Positions 52,367 to 59,997 are shown, counted from the stretch's first letter. The stretch is 64,000 nt of DNA from Tardiphaga sp. P9-11 (GCF_008329525.1 NZ_NPKQ01000010.1:62001-126000), one strand, 5' to 3'. Numbers and translations: made by a program. Notes: generated by a model not told the origin, from the letters alone.

Positions 52367-52579
52367 GGGCCGTTTCCAGGTTACTGCCGGCGGTACCGCG
52401 ATCGGCTTGCCCGTGTCCTCTTCGGTGCTGCACGGCCAAATTGTATAGCCGTCCTCCAACACCGTCTTGCCGTCCACAACGTCAACGAGTCCGGCGTCGT
52501 CGGCATGTTGCCAGACGTCCTCATCGGTCGGGAATTCCCGGCTGAGCTTCTGGTCGTTTTCGAATAGCGCGGACGGCAT
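52292..52579 (-). CDS. Hypothetical acidic protein (95 residues)
   Basis: MPSALFENDQKLSREFPTDE, DVWQHADDAGLVDVVDGKTVLEDGYTIWPCSTEED reads as a compact acidic protein; the remaining C-terminus (SQVLVGTPNVLSAGWTFRK) is less convincing. No family was recognised. It overlaps the convergent 52145 gene by 75 bases. Confidence 0.5.
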   Translation of the reverse strand: MPSALFENDQKLSREFPTDEDVWQHADDAGLVDVVDGKTVLEDGYTIWPCSTEEDTGKPIAVPPAVTWKRPSQVLVGTPNVLSAGWTFRKPCHIF

Positions 52580-52984
52580 GTGGCATCGCCGTCACTGCAA
52601 CGCGAGAGGCCGACTCGTTCTCCATCAGTTCGCGTTGTCGCTCACCCTCGCGTGATTCAACGGAAGTAACAGCGTCGTGCCGCCACAGCGCGTCCGTTGT
52701 CTGGGGATAGCCGATCTAGCGGACGCAACGGCCGTGGCTTGTCTGCCGTCAGGAATTTCGAGAGTTCAAGGCATGCGACCACTGCGGCAAACCCTGTCGC
52801 AATTCGCCGCGCCCGTCGAAGACTCTGACATGGAATTCATACCGGCCGGGAACGGGAAGGGCGTTGGCGTCCGGCTAGGTCCGGCACCTAGACATTCGTC
52901 TGCTCCATATTTGGCAAACCTATCGCACCTTATTTCGTACAAGTGTCCGCAGACGTGCTTACGTGCTCGACAAGAGGGCACCAG
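52580..52984. other. Region without a recognised gene
   Basis: A plus-strand frame (52677-53048) exists but is arginine- and proline-rich and overlaps the start of the next gene in another frame. I see no domain, repeat or clear promoter here. Confidence 0.4.
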
Positions 52985-53251
52985 ATGGACACACCGAAGA
53001 ACCCGCATCTTGAACTGCTGGGCTATGTTGCGGCGGAGCATGGTATAAACGGCTGGTTCTGCGTGTTTGATCGCAGTGAACAAGATGCAAGTTGGCACGA
53101 CGGCGGGCCAAAGCATCAATGGCTGGTAAAATTTATGCCGAGCGGGCCGGGGCAAACGACAAGGACAAAAGCCGCTGCGCTGGACCTCGCAAGGTTAAGC
53201 GCTTCGACCACGATTGACCAAATTGCCTGGTGGAAGTTGGCCGCGCAATGA
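52985..53251 (+). CDS. Hypothetical protein (88 residues)
   Basis: The product MDTPKNPHLELLGYVAAEHG, INGWFCVFDRSEQDASWHDGGPKHQWLVKFMPSGPGQTTRTKAAALDLARL looks like a small alpha/beta protein. The stop overlaps the start of the next gene in ATGA (53248-53251), so at least two genes are coupled. No family was recognised. Confidence 0.6.
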   Translation: MDTPKNPHLELLGYVAAEHGINGWFCVFDRSEQDASWHDGGPKHQWLVKFMPSGPGQTTRTKAAALDLARLSASTTIDQIAWWKLAAQ

Positions 53252-53451
53252 CGCCAGCAACGCACGATAAACTCAGCGAGGACGAGTTCGCTGCGTTGAC
53301 GCAACTGAGCAAATCATTTGCTCGTGGCACAGTCATGGAGCAAATAAGCAGCCGACTTGTGAAATTGGGTTATGCCAAGAAGTTCATGAGCAATCTGATG
53401 ATCACGGACAGCGGACTCGCGCGACTGGCATTGGGGCAGAACGGTAGCTAG
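53248..53451 (+). CDS. Winged-helix-like hypothetical protein (67 residues)
   Basis: MTPATHDKLSEDEFAALTQL, SKSFARGTVMEQISSRLVKLGYAKKFMSNLMITDSGLARL has the helix-helix-strand pattern of small winged-helix modules found in phage and island genes (LV.LGY......L..T..G...L). It is translationally coupled to the upstream gene and followed by the 53459 gene. Confidence 0.6.
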   Translation: MTPATHDKLSEDEFAALTQLSKSFARGTVMEQISSRLVKLGYAKKFMSNLMITDSGLARLALGQNGS

Positions 53452-53458
53452 GAATCGA

Positions 53459-53635
53459 ATGACCGGCGATGACTCAAGAAAGCTACAAGTCGGCACCCGA
53501 GTATGCTGGATGAGCGATAAGAAAGACGCGGGAACTGTAACCGAAAAGACCTGGTCCGGTATCGTCATCAAGTGGCACAGTCGCGGCACTCAAACAATAT
53601 TGCACAATGATATGGCTGGCGTCTCGGTGATATGA
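53459..53635 (+). CDS. Hypothetical protein (58 residues), paralogue of the 57147 gene
   Basis: The product contains MTGDDSRKLQVGTRVCWMSD, DAGTVTEKTWSGIVIKW and QTILHNDMAGV. A close relative (MTGDQSRKLTVGARVHWKAD, DAGTVTENTWSGVVIKWDN) is at 57147-57326 in the tRNA-Tyr island. It reads like a small beta-barrel (SH3/Hypervirulence-associated-like) domain. Conservation between islands supports a real gene. Confidence 0.7.
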   Translation: MTGDDSRKLQVGTRVCWMSDKKDAGTVTEKTWSGIVIKWHSRGTQTILHNDMAGVSVI

Positions 53636-53653
53636 CGCGGGCACAGGGGCGCC

Positions 53654-53794
53654 ATGAATATAAAACTATCCAGGCCATTAGCCATCGCGTGCGTGATGCT
53701 GGCTGGCTTCGTCGGGTGGATGCTATCCGGCAGCACAGTTGAATCGATTTGCAACTACGATTGTCCAGCGGAAACGCCGTTGGCTGGTAGATGA
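53654..53794 (+). CDS. Possible small exported peptide (46 residues)
   Basis: MNIKLSRPLAIACVMLAGFV begins with a signal-like helix and continues GWMLSGSTVESICNYDCPAE. No strong ribosome site is present. It follows the 53459 gene by 18 bases and ends in unsupported sequence. Confidence 0.3.
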   Translation: MNIKLSRPLAIACVMLAGFVGWMLSGSTVESICNYDCPAETPLAGR

Positions 53795-53973
53795 ACGGCA
53801 ACAGTTGAACGCATCAGCCAGCCGCGAGGATTGCGAGTCGAGGCTGAGCGCCGTCAGGAGTTGTCGAACGTCAAGCCGGGATCGGTATAAACCGGACTGG
53901 CCGACTACCGCTCTGACCAAATTCCAAAACTAATGATTTCAATTGGGTGCTGTCCGCTGGAGAGAGCGGCTCG

Positions 53974-53988
53974 CTCAACCGGCACCAT
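53974..53988 (+). repeat. Third partial copy of the tRNA-Thr 3' end
   Basis: Fifteen bases (CTCAACCGGCACCAT) equal the last bases of the tRNA-Thr acceptor plus CCA and the T that follows in the 51563 copy. The next core gene (54015-54278) begins just after it. It may be the outer att site of a tandem 2.4 kb element (51609-53988). A 15-base match alone is weak evidence. Confidence 0.5.
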
Positions 53989-54014
53989 TCTTCAATCCGC
54001 CCGTGGAGCCTCGG

Positions 54015-54278
54015 TCAGAAACAGGGATACGCCCGGCCGTCCTGGCCGCGATAGGCCGCGGCTGATTGCTTGCAACGGGCGGCGAGGGAACCGTCGTAAT
54101 AGGCGAAGGTGCCCGGCTGCAGGCCCGGTCCGTAATTATGCCCGAACTGGATCCGGTAGGGCTGGCCGGGTGCGGCAAAGACGAAGCTCTCGGCGCTGTG
54201 ATGATGCTTCCAGTGCCGTGCGAAGGCCGGGGTCGTGACCAGCGTCGACAGGATGATGGCTGCACTGAGAAACTTCAT
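54015..54278 (-). CDS. Secreted hypothetical protein (87 residues)
   Basis: A signal peptide (MKFLSAAIILSTLVTTPAFA) precedes RHWKHHHSAESFVFAAPGQP, FGHNYGPGLQPGTFAYYDGSLAARCKQS. GGAGAG supports the ATG at 54278. The His-rich segment after the signal is notable but short. Function unknown. Confidence 0.65.
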   Translation of the reverse strand: MKFLSAAIILSTLVTTPAFARHWKHHHSAESFVFAAPGQPYRIQFGHNYGPGLQPGTFAYYDGSLAARCKQSAAAYRGQDGRAYPCF

Positions 54279-54568
54279 CGGGGCTCTCCGGATATGACGA
54301 CTGAAACCTCTGAGATAGACAGTGGCAGAGAGGATCAGATCACGTTGCGACGGCGATGCGCAAGATCTGCGCGGCGCTCTTGCAGCGGCTTTCAACCCGG
54401 ATCGCAACGCGAGGCCAACCCGTTGCGTTAACGAATCCACACCGCAGTCCGACGCATTTGAACTTCGCCTGAGGCTTGCGCGTTAGGCTTACCGGCAGTT
54501 TAGACCGTGCTTTTAACCCATCCTGCCGGGCGTTCGAATATCGTACCGCTCAGATGCAGGACATGGCC

Positions 54569-54994
54569 ATGCGTACCCTTTCAGCACTGCTTTTCGTGAT
54601 TGCGACGACCCTGCCAGCCGCAGCCGCCGACGGCTTCAACATCGTCGTGCCCGGCCGTCCGGGCGTGCCGATCATCATCAACGGTGTCGATGCCTCCTAT
54701 CGCATGATCGAAGGCGACTGGGGCCTTGATCGCGGCATCCATATTCAACCGACGGTCTATGGCGGTCGCTACATCGATCCGGTCCCGAATGTCGGGCACT
54801 ACTATCCAAGCCTCGGCCACAAGCCAGGCTACGGACGTCTGGAGATCGAGCCGCCGGCCAATCGCAAATTGCCGCAGCCGGCCGAGAGTTTCCACGAAAA
54901 CTGGTCGGCGAGATCCGCACCGATGGAAAGGCAGAACGAAGTGCCGTTCAATCCACCGGAGGTCATTATTGCGCCGCCGCAATTCAGGCGCTGA
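54569..54994 (+). CDS. Secreted hypothetical protein (141 residues)
   Basis: MRTLSALLFVIATTLPAAAA is a signal peptide. The mature part includes FNIVVPGRPGVPIIINGVDASYRMIEGDWGLDRG, then a Pro/Tyr-rich stretch (YYPSLGHKPGYGRLEIEPPANRKLP). Proteins starting GFNIVVPGRPGVPVIING are frequent secreted hypotheticals in this group, from memory. Upstream ATGs at 54554 and 54563 are alternatives. Confidence 0.7.
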   Translation: MRTLSALLFVIATTLPAAAADGFNIVVPGRPGVPIIINGVDASYRMIEGDWGLDRGIHIQPTVYGGRYIDPVPNVGHYYPSLGHKPGYGRLEIEPPANRKLPQPAESFHENWSARSAPMERQNEVPFNPPEVIIAPPQFRR

Positions 54995-55043
54995 CAGCCA
55001 ATCTACAAAAATGAAAAAAGATCACCGACAGGAGAGAGTAGTT

Positions 55044-55700
55044 ATGCGTAACGTGATTTCGAAATGGGTTGCGGCGTTTGCCGTTGTTACCGCCACTGCC
55101 GGCGCTGCGCCTGCGATGGCCTGCGGCGGTGGTCTGTTTACCTCGGGCGGCTGCTCGCCTTGCGGTCAGGCTTATGTCAGCCCCTGCGGCCAGAGCTATG
55201 GCGCAGGCTACGGTTACGCCGGCGTTGCGGCCTATGAGCGGCTCCCCGATCCAACGCCGGTGACGCGTCAGTATTACTACGTCAATCAGGGCCCGAGTTT
55301 CAGCGGCCCGGGCATGTTCGCTCCGGTCCCGACCTATCAGGAGACTGCGATCGGCTGGCGCGGCTACGGTCAAGGTTACGGCTATCGTCGCGGCTATTAC
55401 GGCGGCCCTTATGCCAATCCGGTAAACTACTCCTATGGTCCGGCCTATCGTGCGCCTGCGATCTACAGCTATCCGCAGCGTTCGCACTACCGCGCGCGTC
55501 CGAGCTATCGCTACGGCTACAGCATGCAGCCGCGCATTCGTTACGGCTATTCGCAGCGCGGCTACGCATCGCGCACCGGCTATCATCACGCGCATCGTTA
55601 TGGCGCGCCGAAGGTGATGTATGCGCCGCGCGCCGCAGGACCGCGTGCGGCAGCACCGCAGCGTGGTTATCATCAGCCGCAGCAGCGCCACATGCACTGA
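55044..55700 (+). CDS. Gly/Tyr-rich secreted protein (218 residues)
   Basis: This protein has a signal peptide (MRNVISKWVAAFAVVTATAG, cleavage near AMACGG), a Cys/Gly segment (GGCSPCGQAYVSPCGQSYG) and long Tyr/Gly/Arg-rich tracts (GYGQGYGYRRGYYGGPY). AGGAGAG lies upstream of the ATG at 55044. It is the second of two exported-protein genes, 49 bases apart. A surface or structural role is plausible, not shown. Confidence 0.75.
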   Translation: MRNVISKWVAAFAVVTATAGAAPAMACGGGLFTSGGCSPCGQAYVSPCGQSYGAGYGYAGVAAYERLPDPTPVTRQYYYVNQGPSFSGPGMFAPVPTYQETAIGWRGYGQGYGYRRGYYGGPYANPVNYSYGPAYRAPAIYSYPQRSHYRARPSYRYGYSMQPRIRYGYSQRGYASRTGYHHAHRYGAPKVMYAPRAAGPRAAAPQRGYHQPQQRHMH

Positions 55701-55711
55701 TCCGAACGCAA

Positions 55712-55752
55712 CAAAAAAGCCCGCGTGCAGCGATGCGCGCGGGTTTTTTCGT
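55712..55752 (+). terminator. Rho-independent terminator after the Gly/Tyr-rich gene
   Basis: The stem AAAAAAGCCCGCG pairs with CGCGGGTTTTTT around a loop of about 11 bases, followed by TTTTTTCGTTT. It is symmetrical and could work for both strands, but rlmB on the minus strand ends some 70 bases away with its own hairpin. Confidence 0.8.
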
Positions 55753-55787
55753 TTACGGTCGAGATTCTTGTTTCGACGTGTTTTCTT

Positions 55788-55824
55788 GAGCGAACCGGGA
55801 CCCAGTTCGCTCGAAAACGCTTTA
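55788..55824. repeat. Palindromic intergenic repeat, copy 2
   Basis: Arms GAGCGAAC and GTTCGCTC (55788-55812) enclose a 9-base loop and are followed by GAAAACGCTTTA, whose last three bases are the rlmB stop codon. Copy 1 (18849-18886) has the same layout with covarying arms, so pairing is conserved. It probably terminates or stabilises the rlmB transcript. Confidence 0.72.
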
Positions 55825-56700
55825 ACCCATCAGGCCGAGTTTGCTGGCGCCGACATAGAGCGCGAGCACGGCGGCATTCGACACGTTGAGGCTCTTGATC
55901 TCGCCGGGCATGTCGAGCCGCGCGACGATGCTGCAGGTCTCCCGCGTCAACCGTCGCAAGCCGCTGCCTTCGGCGCCGAGCACCAGCGCCAGCGGCTGCT
56001 GCAGCGGGATCGCGCTGATGTTTTCGCTGCCTTCGCTGTCGAGGCCGACGGTCATGAAACCGAGGTCGTTCAACTCGTTCAGCGCCCGCGCCAGATTGGG
56101 CACGGTGATCATTGGAACGAGTTCCAGTGCGCCTGACGCGGATTTCGCCAAGACACCGGTGGCTTCCGGGCTGTGCCGCGCCGTAGTGATGATCGCCTTG
56201 ACCGCAAAGGCGGCGGCCGAGCGCAGGATGGCGCCGACATTGTGCGGATCGGTGATCTGGTCGAGCACCAGCACGATGCCGTCCTGGGACAGGCTGTCCA
56301 GATCCGGCGATTCCAGCGGCTCGACCTCGGCCAGGAGGCCCTGATGCACGGCATCGGGCCCCAGACGGCGGTCGATCTCGTCCGGCCGCACCAGAACAGG
56401 CGCCACGCGGGTGTCGATTTTCTCCTCGGCGAGGCGCCGGGCGGCGTTTTCGGTCAGAATCAGCTTGAGGATTTTCCGCTGTGGATTGGCCAGCGCCATG
56501 GTGACGGTATGCCATCCATAGAGGATGGCCGGGCCGTCGCCGCCGCCGGATTCCCGGCCGCGCCGGGGCGGGCGCCGTCCGTGATCCCGGCCCTGATCGC
56601 GGGATTTATCCCGGGTTTTATCGCGGCCTTGGCCACTCTGGCCGTCGCGTCCCTTGTCCGGGCCGCGCTGAAATCGCTGTTTTCGGTCTCGCTCGCTCAT
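55822..56700 (-). CDS. rlmB: 23S rRNA 2'-O-ribose methyltransferase RlmB (TrmH family)
   Basis: The 292-residue SpoU/TrmH-family enzyme has an Arg/Gly/Asp-rich N-terminal extension of about 55 residues. A substrate-binding domain (YGWHTVTMALANPQRKI) and the knotted methyltransferase domain follow. SPOUT motifs are VLVLDQITDPHNVGAILRSAAAF, LVLGAEGSGLRRLTRETC and IKSLNVSNAAVLALY. RlmB methylates G2251 in the peptidyl-transferase P-loop. The gene is next to tRNA-Tyr on the opposite strand. Confidence 0.94.
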   Translation of the reverse strand: MSERDRKQRFQRGPDKGRDGQSGQGRDKTRDKSRDQGRDHGRRPPRRGRESGGGDGPAILYGWHTVTMALANPQRKILKLILTENAARRLAEEKIDTRVAPVLVRPDEIDRRLGPDAVHQGLLAEVEPLESPDLDSLSQDGIVLVLDQITDPHNVGAILRSAAAFAVKAIITTARHSPEATGVLAKSASGALELVPMITVPNLARALNELNDLGFMTVGLDSEGSENISAIPLQQPLALVLGAEGSGLRRLTRETCSIVARLDMPGEIKSLNVSNAAVLALYVGASKLGLMG

Positions 56701-56946
56701 GGCTGGCTTGTCTCACGCATGCCGAATAATGGCAATTTAGAGTGCCGAAAAGGAGGGCTGGAAGGGCGGATATTCCTGCCCGGGTCGGTTGACTTTGCCC
56801 CATCGCTTCCGTCATAAACGCGCCAACCGGGAGCCCGTTTACGGGCGCGCGTTTTAACGTCATCCATGGCCGTCCAGCCACTGTTTTGGTGGGACTGCCG
56901 TGTTGGACTTAGGTCTTGTTGGGCTTGGGTTCCGATGGCGTCAGGC

Positions 56947-57032
56947 GGGGGAGTGTCCCGAGTGGCAAAGGGAGCTGACTGTAAATCAGCCGTCTTATGA
57001 CTTCGAAGGTTCGAGTCCTTCTTCCCCCACCA
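56947..57032 (+). tRNA. tRNA-Tyr (anticodon GTA), CCA encoded
   Basis: This class II tRNA has an acceptor stem GGGGGAG paired with TTCCCCC, and a D arm around TCCCGAGTGGCAAAGGGA. The anticodon loop is CTGTAAA within GACTGTAAATC, the variable arm is long (CGTCTTATGACTTCG), the T loop is GTTCGAGTC, and CCA is encoded. The last 56 bases are repeated at 63791-63846 with two mismatches. Confidence 0.94.
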
Positions 57033-57146
57033 TCTTCTTTTCGCTAGCGAATTTCCCCTGACGGGGTCGAGCTTGTAAGCAATCCTGTAAGCAATTCCAT
57101 TTTCAGTGTTTGTTCTTCGATTAGCGCTCACTGAAAAGGTGTTGAG

Positions 57147-57326
57147 ATGACCGGCGATCAATCGAGAAAGCTGACAGTCGGCGCTCGCGTCCATTGGAAG
57201 GCCGACAAAGCCGACGCCGGCACGGTGACTGAGAATACCTGGAGCGGTGTCGTCATTAAGTGGGACAATCGCGGGCCTCAGGCGATCATGCATAACGACA
57301 TGGTCGACGTCTCGTCCGACCATTGA
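57147..57326 (+). CDS. Hypothetical protein (59 residues), paralogue of the 53459 gene
   Basis: MTGDQSRKLTVGARVHWKAD, DAGTVTENTWSGVVIKWDNR and QAIMHNDMVDV; about 65 percent identical by eye to the 53459 product. It looks like a compact beta-rich domain. It is the first gene inside the tRNA-Tyr island and is followed by the 57374 gene, which also has a relative near the tRNA-Thr repeat. Confidence 0.7.
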   Translation: MTGDQSRKLTVGARVHWKADKADAGTVTENTWSGVVIKWDNRGPQAIMHNDMVDVSSDH

Positions 57327-57373
57327 GCCGAGAACTATGGTACGCTCGTCTTGGGGAATGGGGAGTGCGCCGA

Positions 57374-57565
57374 ATGTTACACCGCACAATCAAGTATGAC
57401 GTTCAAGAGGTCCAGCCGGGGCGTTGGCGCTGGAATATCTATCCCGGCAATCGCACGGTGCAGGGGCCGGTGAAGTTTCCCTCGCGCGAGCTCGCTGTCG
57501 AAGCATGCCATGGCGAGATCAATGACGGCATCGAGCGGACCCGGCGACAGGTAGCGCGGCGGTAG
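57374..57565 (+). CDS. Hypothetical protein (63 residues), paralogue of the 51115 gene
   Basis: MLHRTIKYDVQEVQPGRWRW, NIYPGNRTVQGPVKFPSREL and EACHGEINDGIERTRRQ differ from the 51115 product at only a few positions. The two genes share about 13 bases immediately upstream. The function is unknown. Its conservation on two islands suggests a role in the element itself or in phage/host interaction. Confidence 0.72.
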   Translation: MLHRTIKYDVQEVQPGRWRWNIYPGNRTVQGPVKFPSRELAVEACHGEINDGIERTRRQVARR

Positions 57566-57574
57566 GCAATGAAA

Positions 57575-57600
57575 AACCCGCCGGTTAGGGCGGGTTCTCC
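57575..57600. terminator. Hairpin terminator between convergent genes
   Basis: The stem AACCCGCC pairs with GGCGGGTT around a 6-base loop, preceded by AAAA on the left and followed by TCTCC. It lies between the plus-strand 57374 gene and the minus-strand BRO-N fragment and could serve both. Confidence 0.65.
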
Positions 57601-57608
57601 AGTTCTGT

Positions 57609-58140
57609 TTAGCTTACCTTCTTGAACTTCGGTGGCGGTGGCAACAGCCGAGGCAGGTACGGGAGTGCGGCCGGATCTCGGGAACGGAAGTATTCTTCCG
57701 AATGGTTCGGGATCCAGACCGTGTCCACGAACTCGATATAGAGCGGAAGCATTGAGTTGGGATATTGCCGTGCATCACCTTCCCACTGCGGCGTCTTGTG
57801 CTGGTAGTAGCTGATGCTGCCGCAGAGCTTCGGATGGTTCAGCTTCAGCCAATCGGAGAAACGCCGTCCGACAGCATTGTCGGGCCGAATCTCCTTCCCG
57901 TCCGGTGCACGGTCGGCGATGACGTGGCCGACCTGCTCAAGAAGGCCCCACAAGCGAACAGTGAGCTCGTTGATGACCGAGAAATACCCGCTCTCGACGC
58001 GGTCCCAGTTATCGTTGCAGCGCCGGATGAACGCCGGGATTTTACCGCCGTATCCGCCAGTCTTGCGGATGGAAGGCAGTACCTCCGAGGTGACCCACTT
58101 CTTGAAACGCTTCGCTTCCGGCTTGCGAGAGGTATCATCA
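57609..58140 (-). pseudogene. BRO-N family (phage antirepressor-like) protein, N-terminally truncated
   Basis: The readable part begins SRKPEAKRFKKWVTSEVLPSIRKTGGYG, the C-terminal signature of the BRO-N DNA-binding domain. It continues with a helical domain (RVESGYFSVINELTVRLWGLLEQVGHVIADRAPDG, then RRFSDWLKLNHPKLCGS) and a Pro-rich end. The first 70-80 residues of BRO-N and any ATG are missing. Upstream of about 58140 the frame runs into a 15-base tandem duplication and the start of a plus-strand gene. The fragment cannot make a normal BRO protein. Confidence 0.72.
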
Positions 58141-58163
58141 CGTTCGACACGCAAGGGCTTCAC

Positions 58164-58193
58164 GAACAGACAGGTTGCGAACAGACAGGTTGC
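58164..58193 (+). repeat. Perfect 15-bp tandem duplication
   Basis: GAACAGACAGGTTGC occurs twice back to back, 6 bases before the ATG at 58199 and at the broken 5' end of the BRO-N fragment. It may be a slippage product or a junction scar. Confidence 0.85.
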
Positions 58194-58198
58194 TTTCA

Positions 58199-58450
58199 AT
58201 GAAAAAAATTATGACGATCGGCGCTACGGCGCTTCTTCTTGCCGGTGCCACGATGTCGACTGCTTCCGCCGAAAAATCCCGCGTGCGCCATCCTAGCCAA
58301 AGCGTCAACACGGAGCAGGGCATGACTACTGGATCTGCCCGCACGTACACAGGTGGGAACGCCCCGATAAAGGGCAACAACGGCAATTCAGGGCAGGGCG
58401 ACAACTCGCTCGGCAACATCAAGGGCGGGAACGTCGGAGCCGGCAAGTAA
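58199..58450 (+). CDS. Small secreted hypothetical protein (83 residues)
   Basis: MKKIMTIGATALLLAGATMS is a signal peptide (cleavage near ASAEK). The mature part is Gly/Asn-rich (GGNAPIKGNNGNSGQGDNSL). The upstream region is formed by the 15-base tandem repeat, and AGGTTGC is the only possible ribosome site. A terminator follows at 58494. Function unknown. Confidence 0.55.
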   Translation: MKKIMTIGATALLLAGATMSTASAEKSRVRHPSQSVNTEQGMTTGSARTYTGGNAPIKGNNGNSGQGDNSLGNIKGGNVGAGK

Positions 58451-58493
58451 AGTAGCCGACTGGCAGCAGCCGCATCGAAAAGCCGTCCGGTGT

Positions 58494-58516
58494 AAAGCCC
58501 GAGCGGCTTTTTCGTT
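58494..58516 (+). terminator. Short Rho-independent terminator
   Basis: The stem AAAGCC pairs with GGCTTT around a 5-base loop, followed by TTTCGTTT, about 43 bases after the 58199 gene. Confidence 0.6.
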
Positions 58517-58561
58517 TAGGTTGCCACAACGAGCTTGATTCACCATGCAAGGCTGATCGCG

Positions 58562-58834
58562 ATGCCAAACCTGAGGAAGCCAACAAAGCCGCGAAAGCAA
58601 ACGTTCAGCAGAACTGACAGGACGTCTACGAGTGTCAGCCTCGAGGATGCCTTCTGGGAAGCCTTGACGGAAATTGCAAGCGAAGCAGGGATGTCTCGGC
58701 TTGCACTGATTAGGCGGATAGATTGCGACCGGGTTCACTTCAACCTTACGTCAGCTATCCGAGTTTCCGTTGTGGAGCATTTTATTGCCAAGTACCGCTC
58801 TGCAACCGGCGCCAATGGCCGCACTCCATCCTGA
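58562..58834 (+). CDS. Ribbon-helix-helix domain protein (RHH_4 type)
   Basis: The 90-residue protein has a basic start (MPNLRKPTKPRKQTFSRTDR). The RHH_4-type core follows: TSTSVSLEDAFWEALTEIASEAGMSRLALIRRID, then FNLTSAIRVSVVEHFIAKY. Proteins with the TSVSLEDAFW and SAIRVFVL motifs are DNA-binding regulators widespread in Rhizobiales. The Asn-rich loop HFNLTSAIR is conserved. The target is unknown; self-regulation within the island is likely. Confidence 0.75.
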   Translation: MPNLRKPTKPRKQTFSRTDRTSTSVSLEDAFWEALTEIASEAGMSRLALIRRIDCDRVHFNLTSAIRVSVVEHFIAKYRSATGANGRTPS

Positions 58835-59067
58835 GAAGAAGAGCGAGGCCGCCGCGTTCCGTTAGGGGCCTCTAAGGCAGAGTGTGCGGAGATGGCGTAA
58901 ACAAGCACTCATTCTGGGACAGCTTGGTCCTGAGGCGACAATCCCAATATTTCTCGACCATGATAGCCGCTATCAAGATAGTGAAACACACGAGGCAAAA
59001 CACCGCCAGCCGACTTTCTGCTTTCATCCCGACATTTCACCCGACGGGGGAGGGAGGCGATGGGGAA

Positions 59068-59259
59068 CTATTTGCACTGTCCAGTCAAACGACGGTTCGC
59101 GGTCTCTTTTGTGCAGTAAGAGCTACAATACTTCCCACCAGACTTTTCACATCTGGGCATACACTCCGCCCAAGTGCAAAATGATTTGGGTGCAGGCTTC
59201 GCGTTAGCAGTGCCTGAACTAGCAATAACCAGAACAATGAATGTTGCTGCGATGCGCAT
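59068..59259 (-). CDS. Small secreted Cys-rich protein (63 residues)
   Basis: A signal peptide (MRIAATFIVLVIASSGTANA) precedes a mature part with six cysteines: FCTWAECMPRCEKSGGKYCSSYCTKE and RLTGQCK. AGGAG seven bases upstream of ATG 59259 supports the start. The spacing suggests three disulfides formed in the periplasm. The plus-strand stretch 58835-59067 shows no gene. Confidence 0.62.
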   Translation of the reverse strand: MRIAATFIVLVIASSGTANAKPAPKSFCTWAECMPRCEKSGGKYCSSYCTKETANRRLTGQCK

Positions 59260-59439
59260 TTCTACACTCCTGCAAGTGCATGCCGCCGGCAATTGGCCGT
59301 CATCATCGTCGTCCATTGCCGCTGTCTTTACAATCTCGATCACGCTTTGCGGTCGGGAATCTTTCTTTAAGGTTCTCCCGATAGCCTTCAGCTCAAGCGG
59401 CACTGTAATGCGTACCGCTAGTTGGTAGACGAAGAGACA

Positions 59440-59470
59440 AACCCGCCGGAGCGAGCCGGCGGGTTTTCTT
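59440..59470 (+). terminator. Perfect-stem hairpin with T-run
   Basis: AACCCGCCGG pairs exactly with CCGGCGGGTT around 6 bases, followed by TTCTTT. No plus-strand gene was found immediately upstream, so it is either orphaned or marks a lost gene. It lies just ahead of the 59482 gene. Confidence 0.65.
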
Positions 59471-59481
59471 TGGAGGCGGCA

Positions 59482-59691
59482 GTGGCATCAGCAATTCAGC
59501 TTATTGTCAGGGCATATATCCAGGTCGGTGATCGGGCCGCGCTGGTCGGTCTGCTGGATCATCGAAAGCGCATCGCCAAAGACCTGCGAAGCCGGACCGG
59601 TTTTGATTTCCGCGTGCCGTTAGATGCTGTCGAGACTGAAACCGAGGTCATAGAGGCAGGCTTGGCCAAATACGACGGCCCGCCGCCCTAA
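59482..59691 (+). CDS. Hypothetical protein (69 residues)
   Basis: The GTG start at 59482 follows GGAGG at ideal spacing. The product reads [40 protein letters not shown] and [20 protein letters not shown], and is helical. The upstream in-frame extension runs through the terminator hairpin and is rejected. No family was recognised. Confidence 0.6.
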   Translation: MASAIQLIVRAYIQVGDRAALVGLLDHRKRIAKDLRSRTGFDFRVPLDAVETETEVIEAGLAKYDGPPP

Positions 59692-59765
59692 TATCCCGGT
59701 GCGTGCTCTTCTTGACTCTCCGCGGCTTCATGCGACGTTGTGCCGATAGCAGCAGGGAGAGCGAT

Positions 59766-59969
59766 GTGGCGACTGGTACAGTAAAGTGGTTTAACCCTAG
59801 CAAGGGCTTCGGCTTCATTCAGCCAGATGCCGGCGGCAAGGACGTGTTTGTGCACATCTCCGCTGTAGAACGGGCGGGATTGAGCACGCTCAACGAGGGT
59901 GCAAAGGTCAGCTACGAAGAACAGGAAAACCGCGGAAAGACGTCGGCAGAAAACTTGCGCGTCGGCTGA
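59766..59969 (+). CDS. Cold-shock domain protein (CspA family)
   Basis: The 67-residue CSD protein begins at GTG 59766 with GGGAG upstream. RNP1 is KGFGFIQ and RNP2 is VFVHIS, within [37 protein letters not shown]. It binds single-stranded RNA/DNA as a chaperone. Island location suggests an accessory copy in addition to chromosomal ones. A terminator follows at 59998. Confidence 0.93.
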   Translation: MATGTVKWFNPSKGFGFIQPDAGGKDVFVHISAVERAGLSTLNEGAKVSYEEQENRGKTSAENLRVG

Positions 59970-59997
59970 TTGCGGCGACTGTCGACCGAGATTTCGA

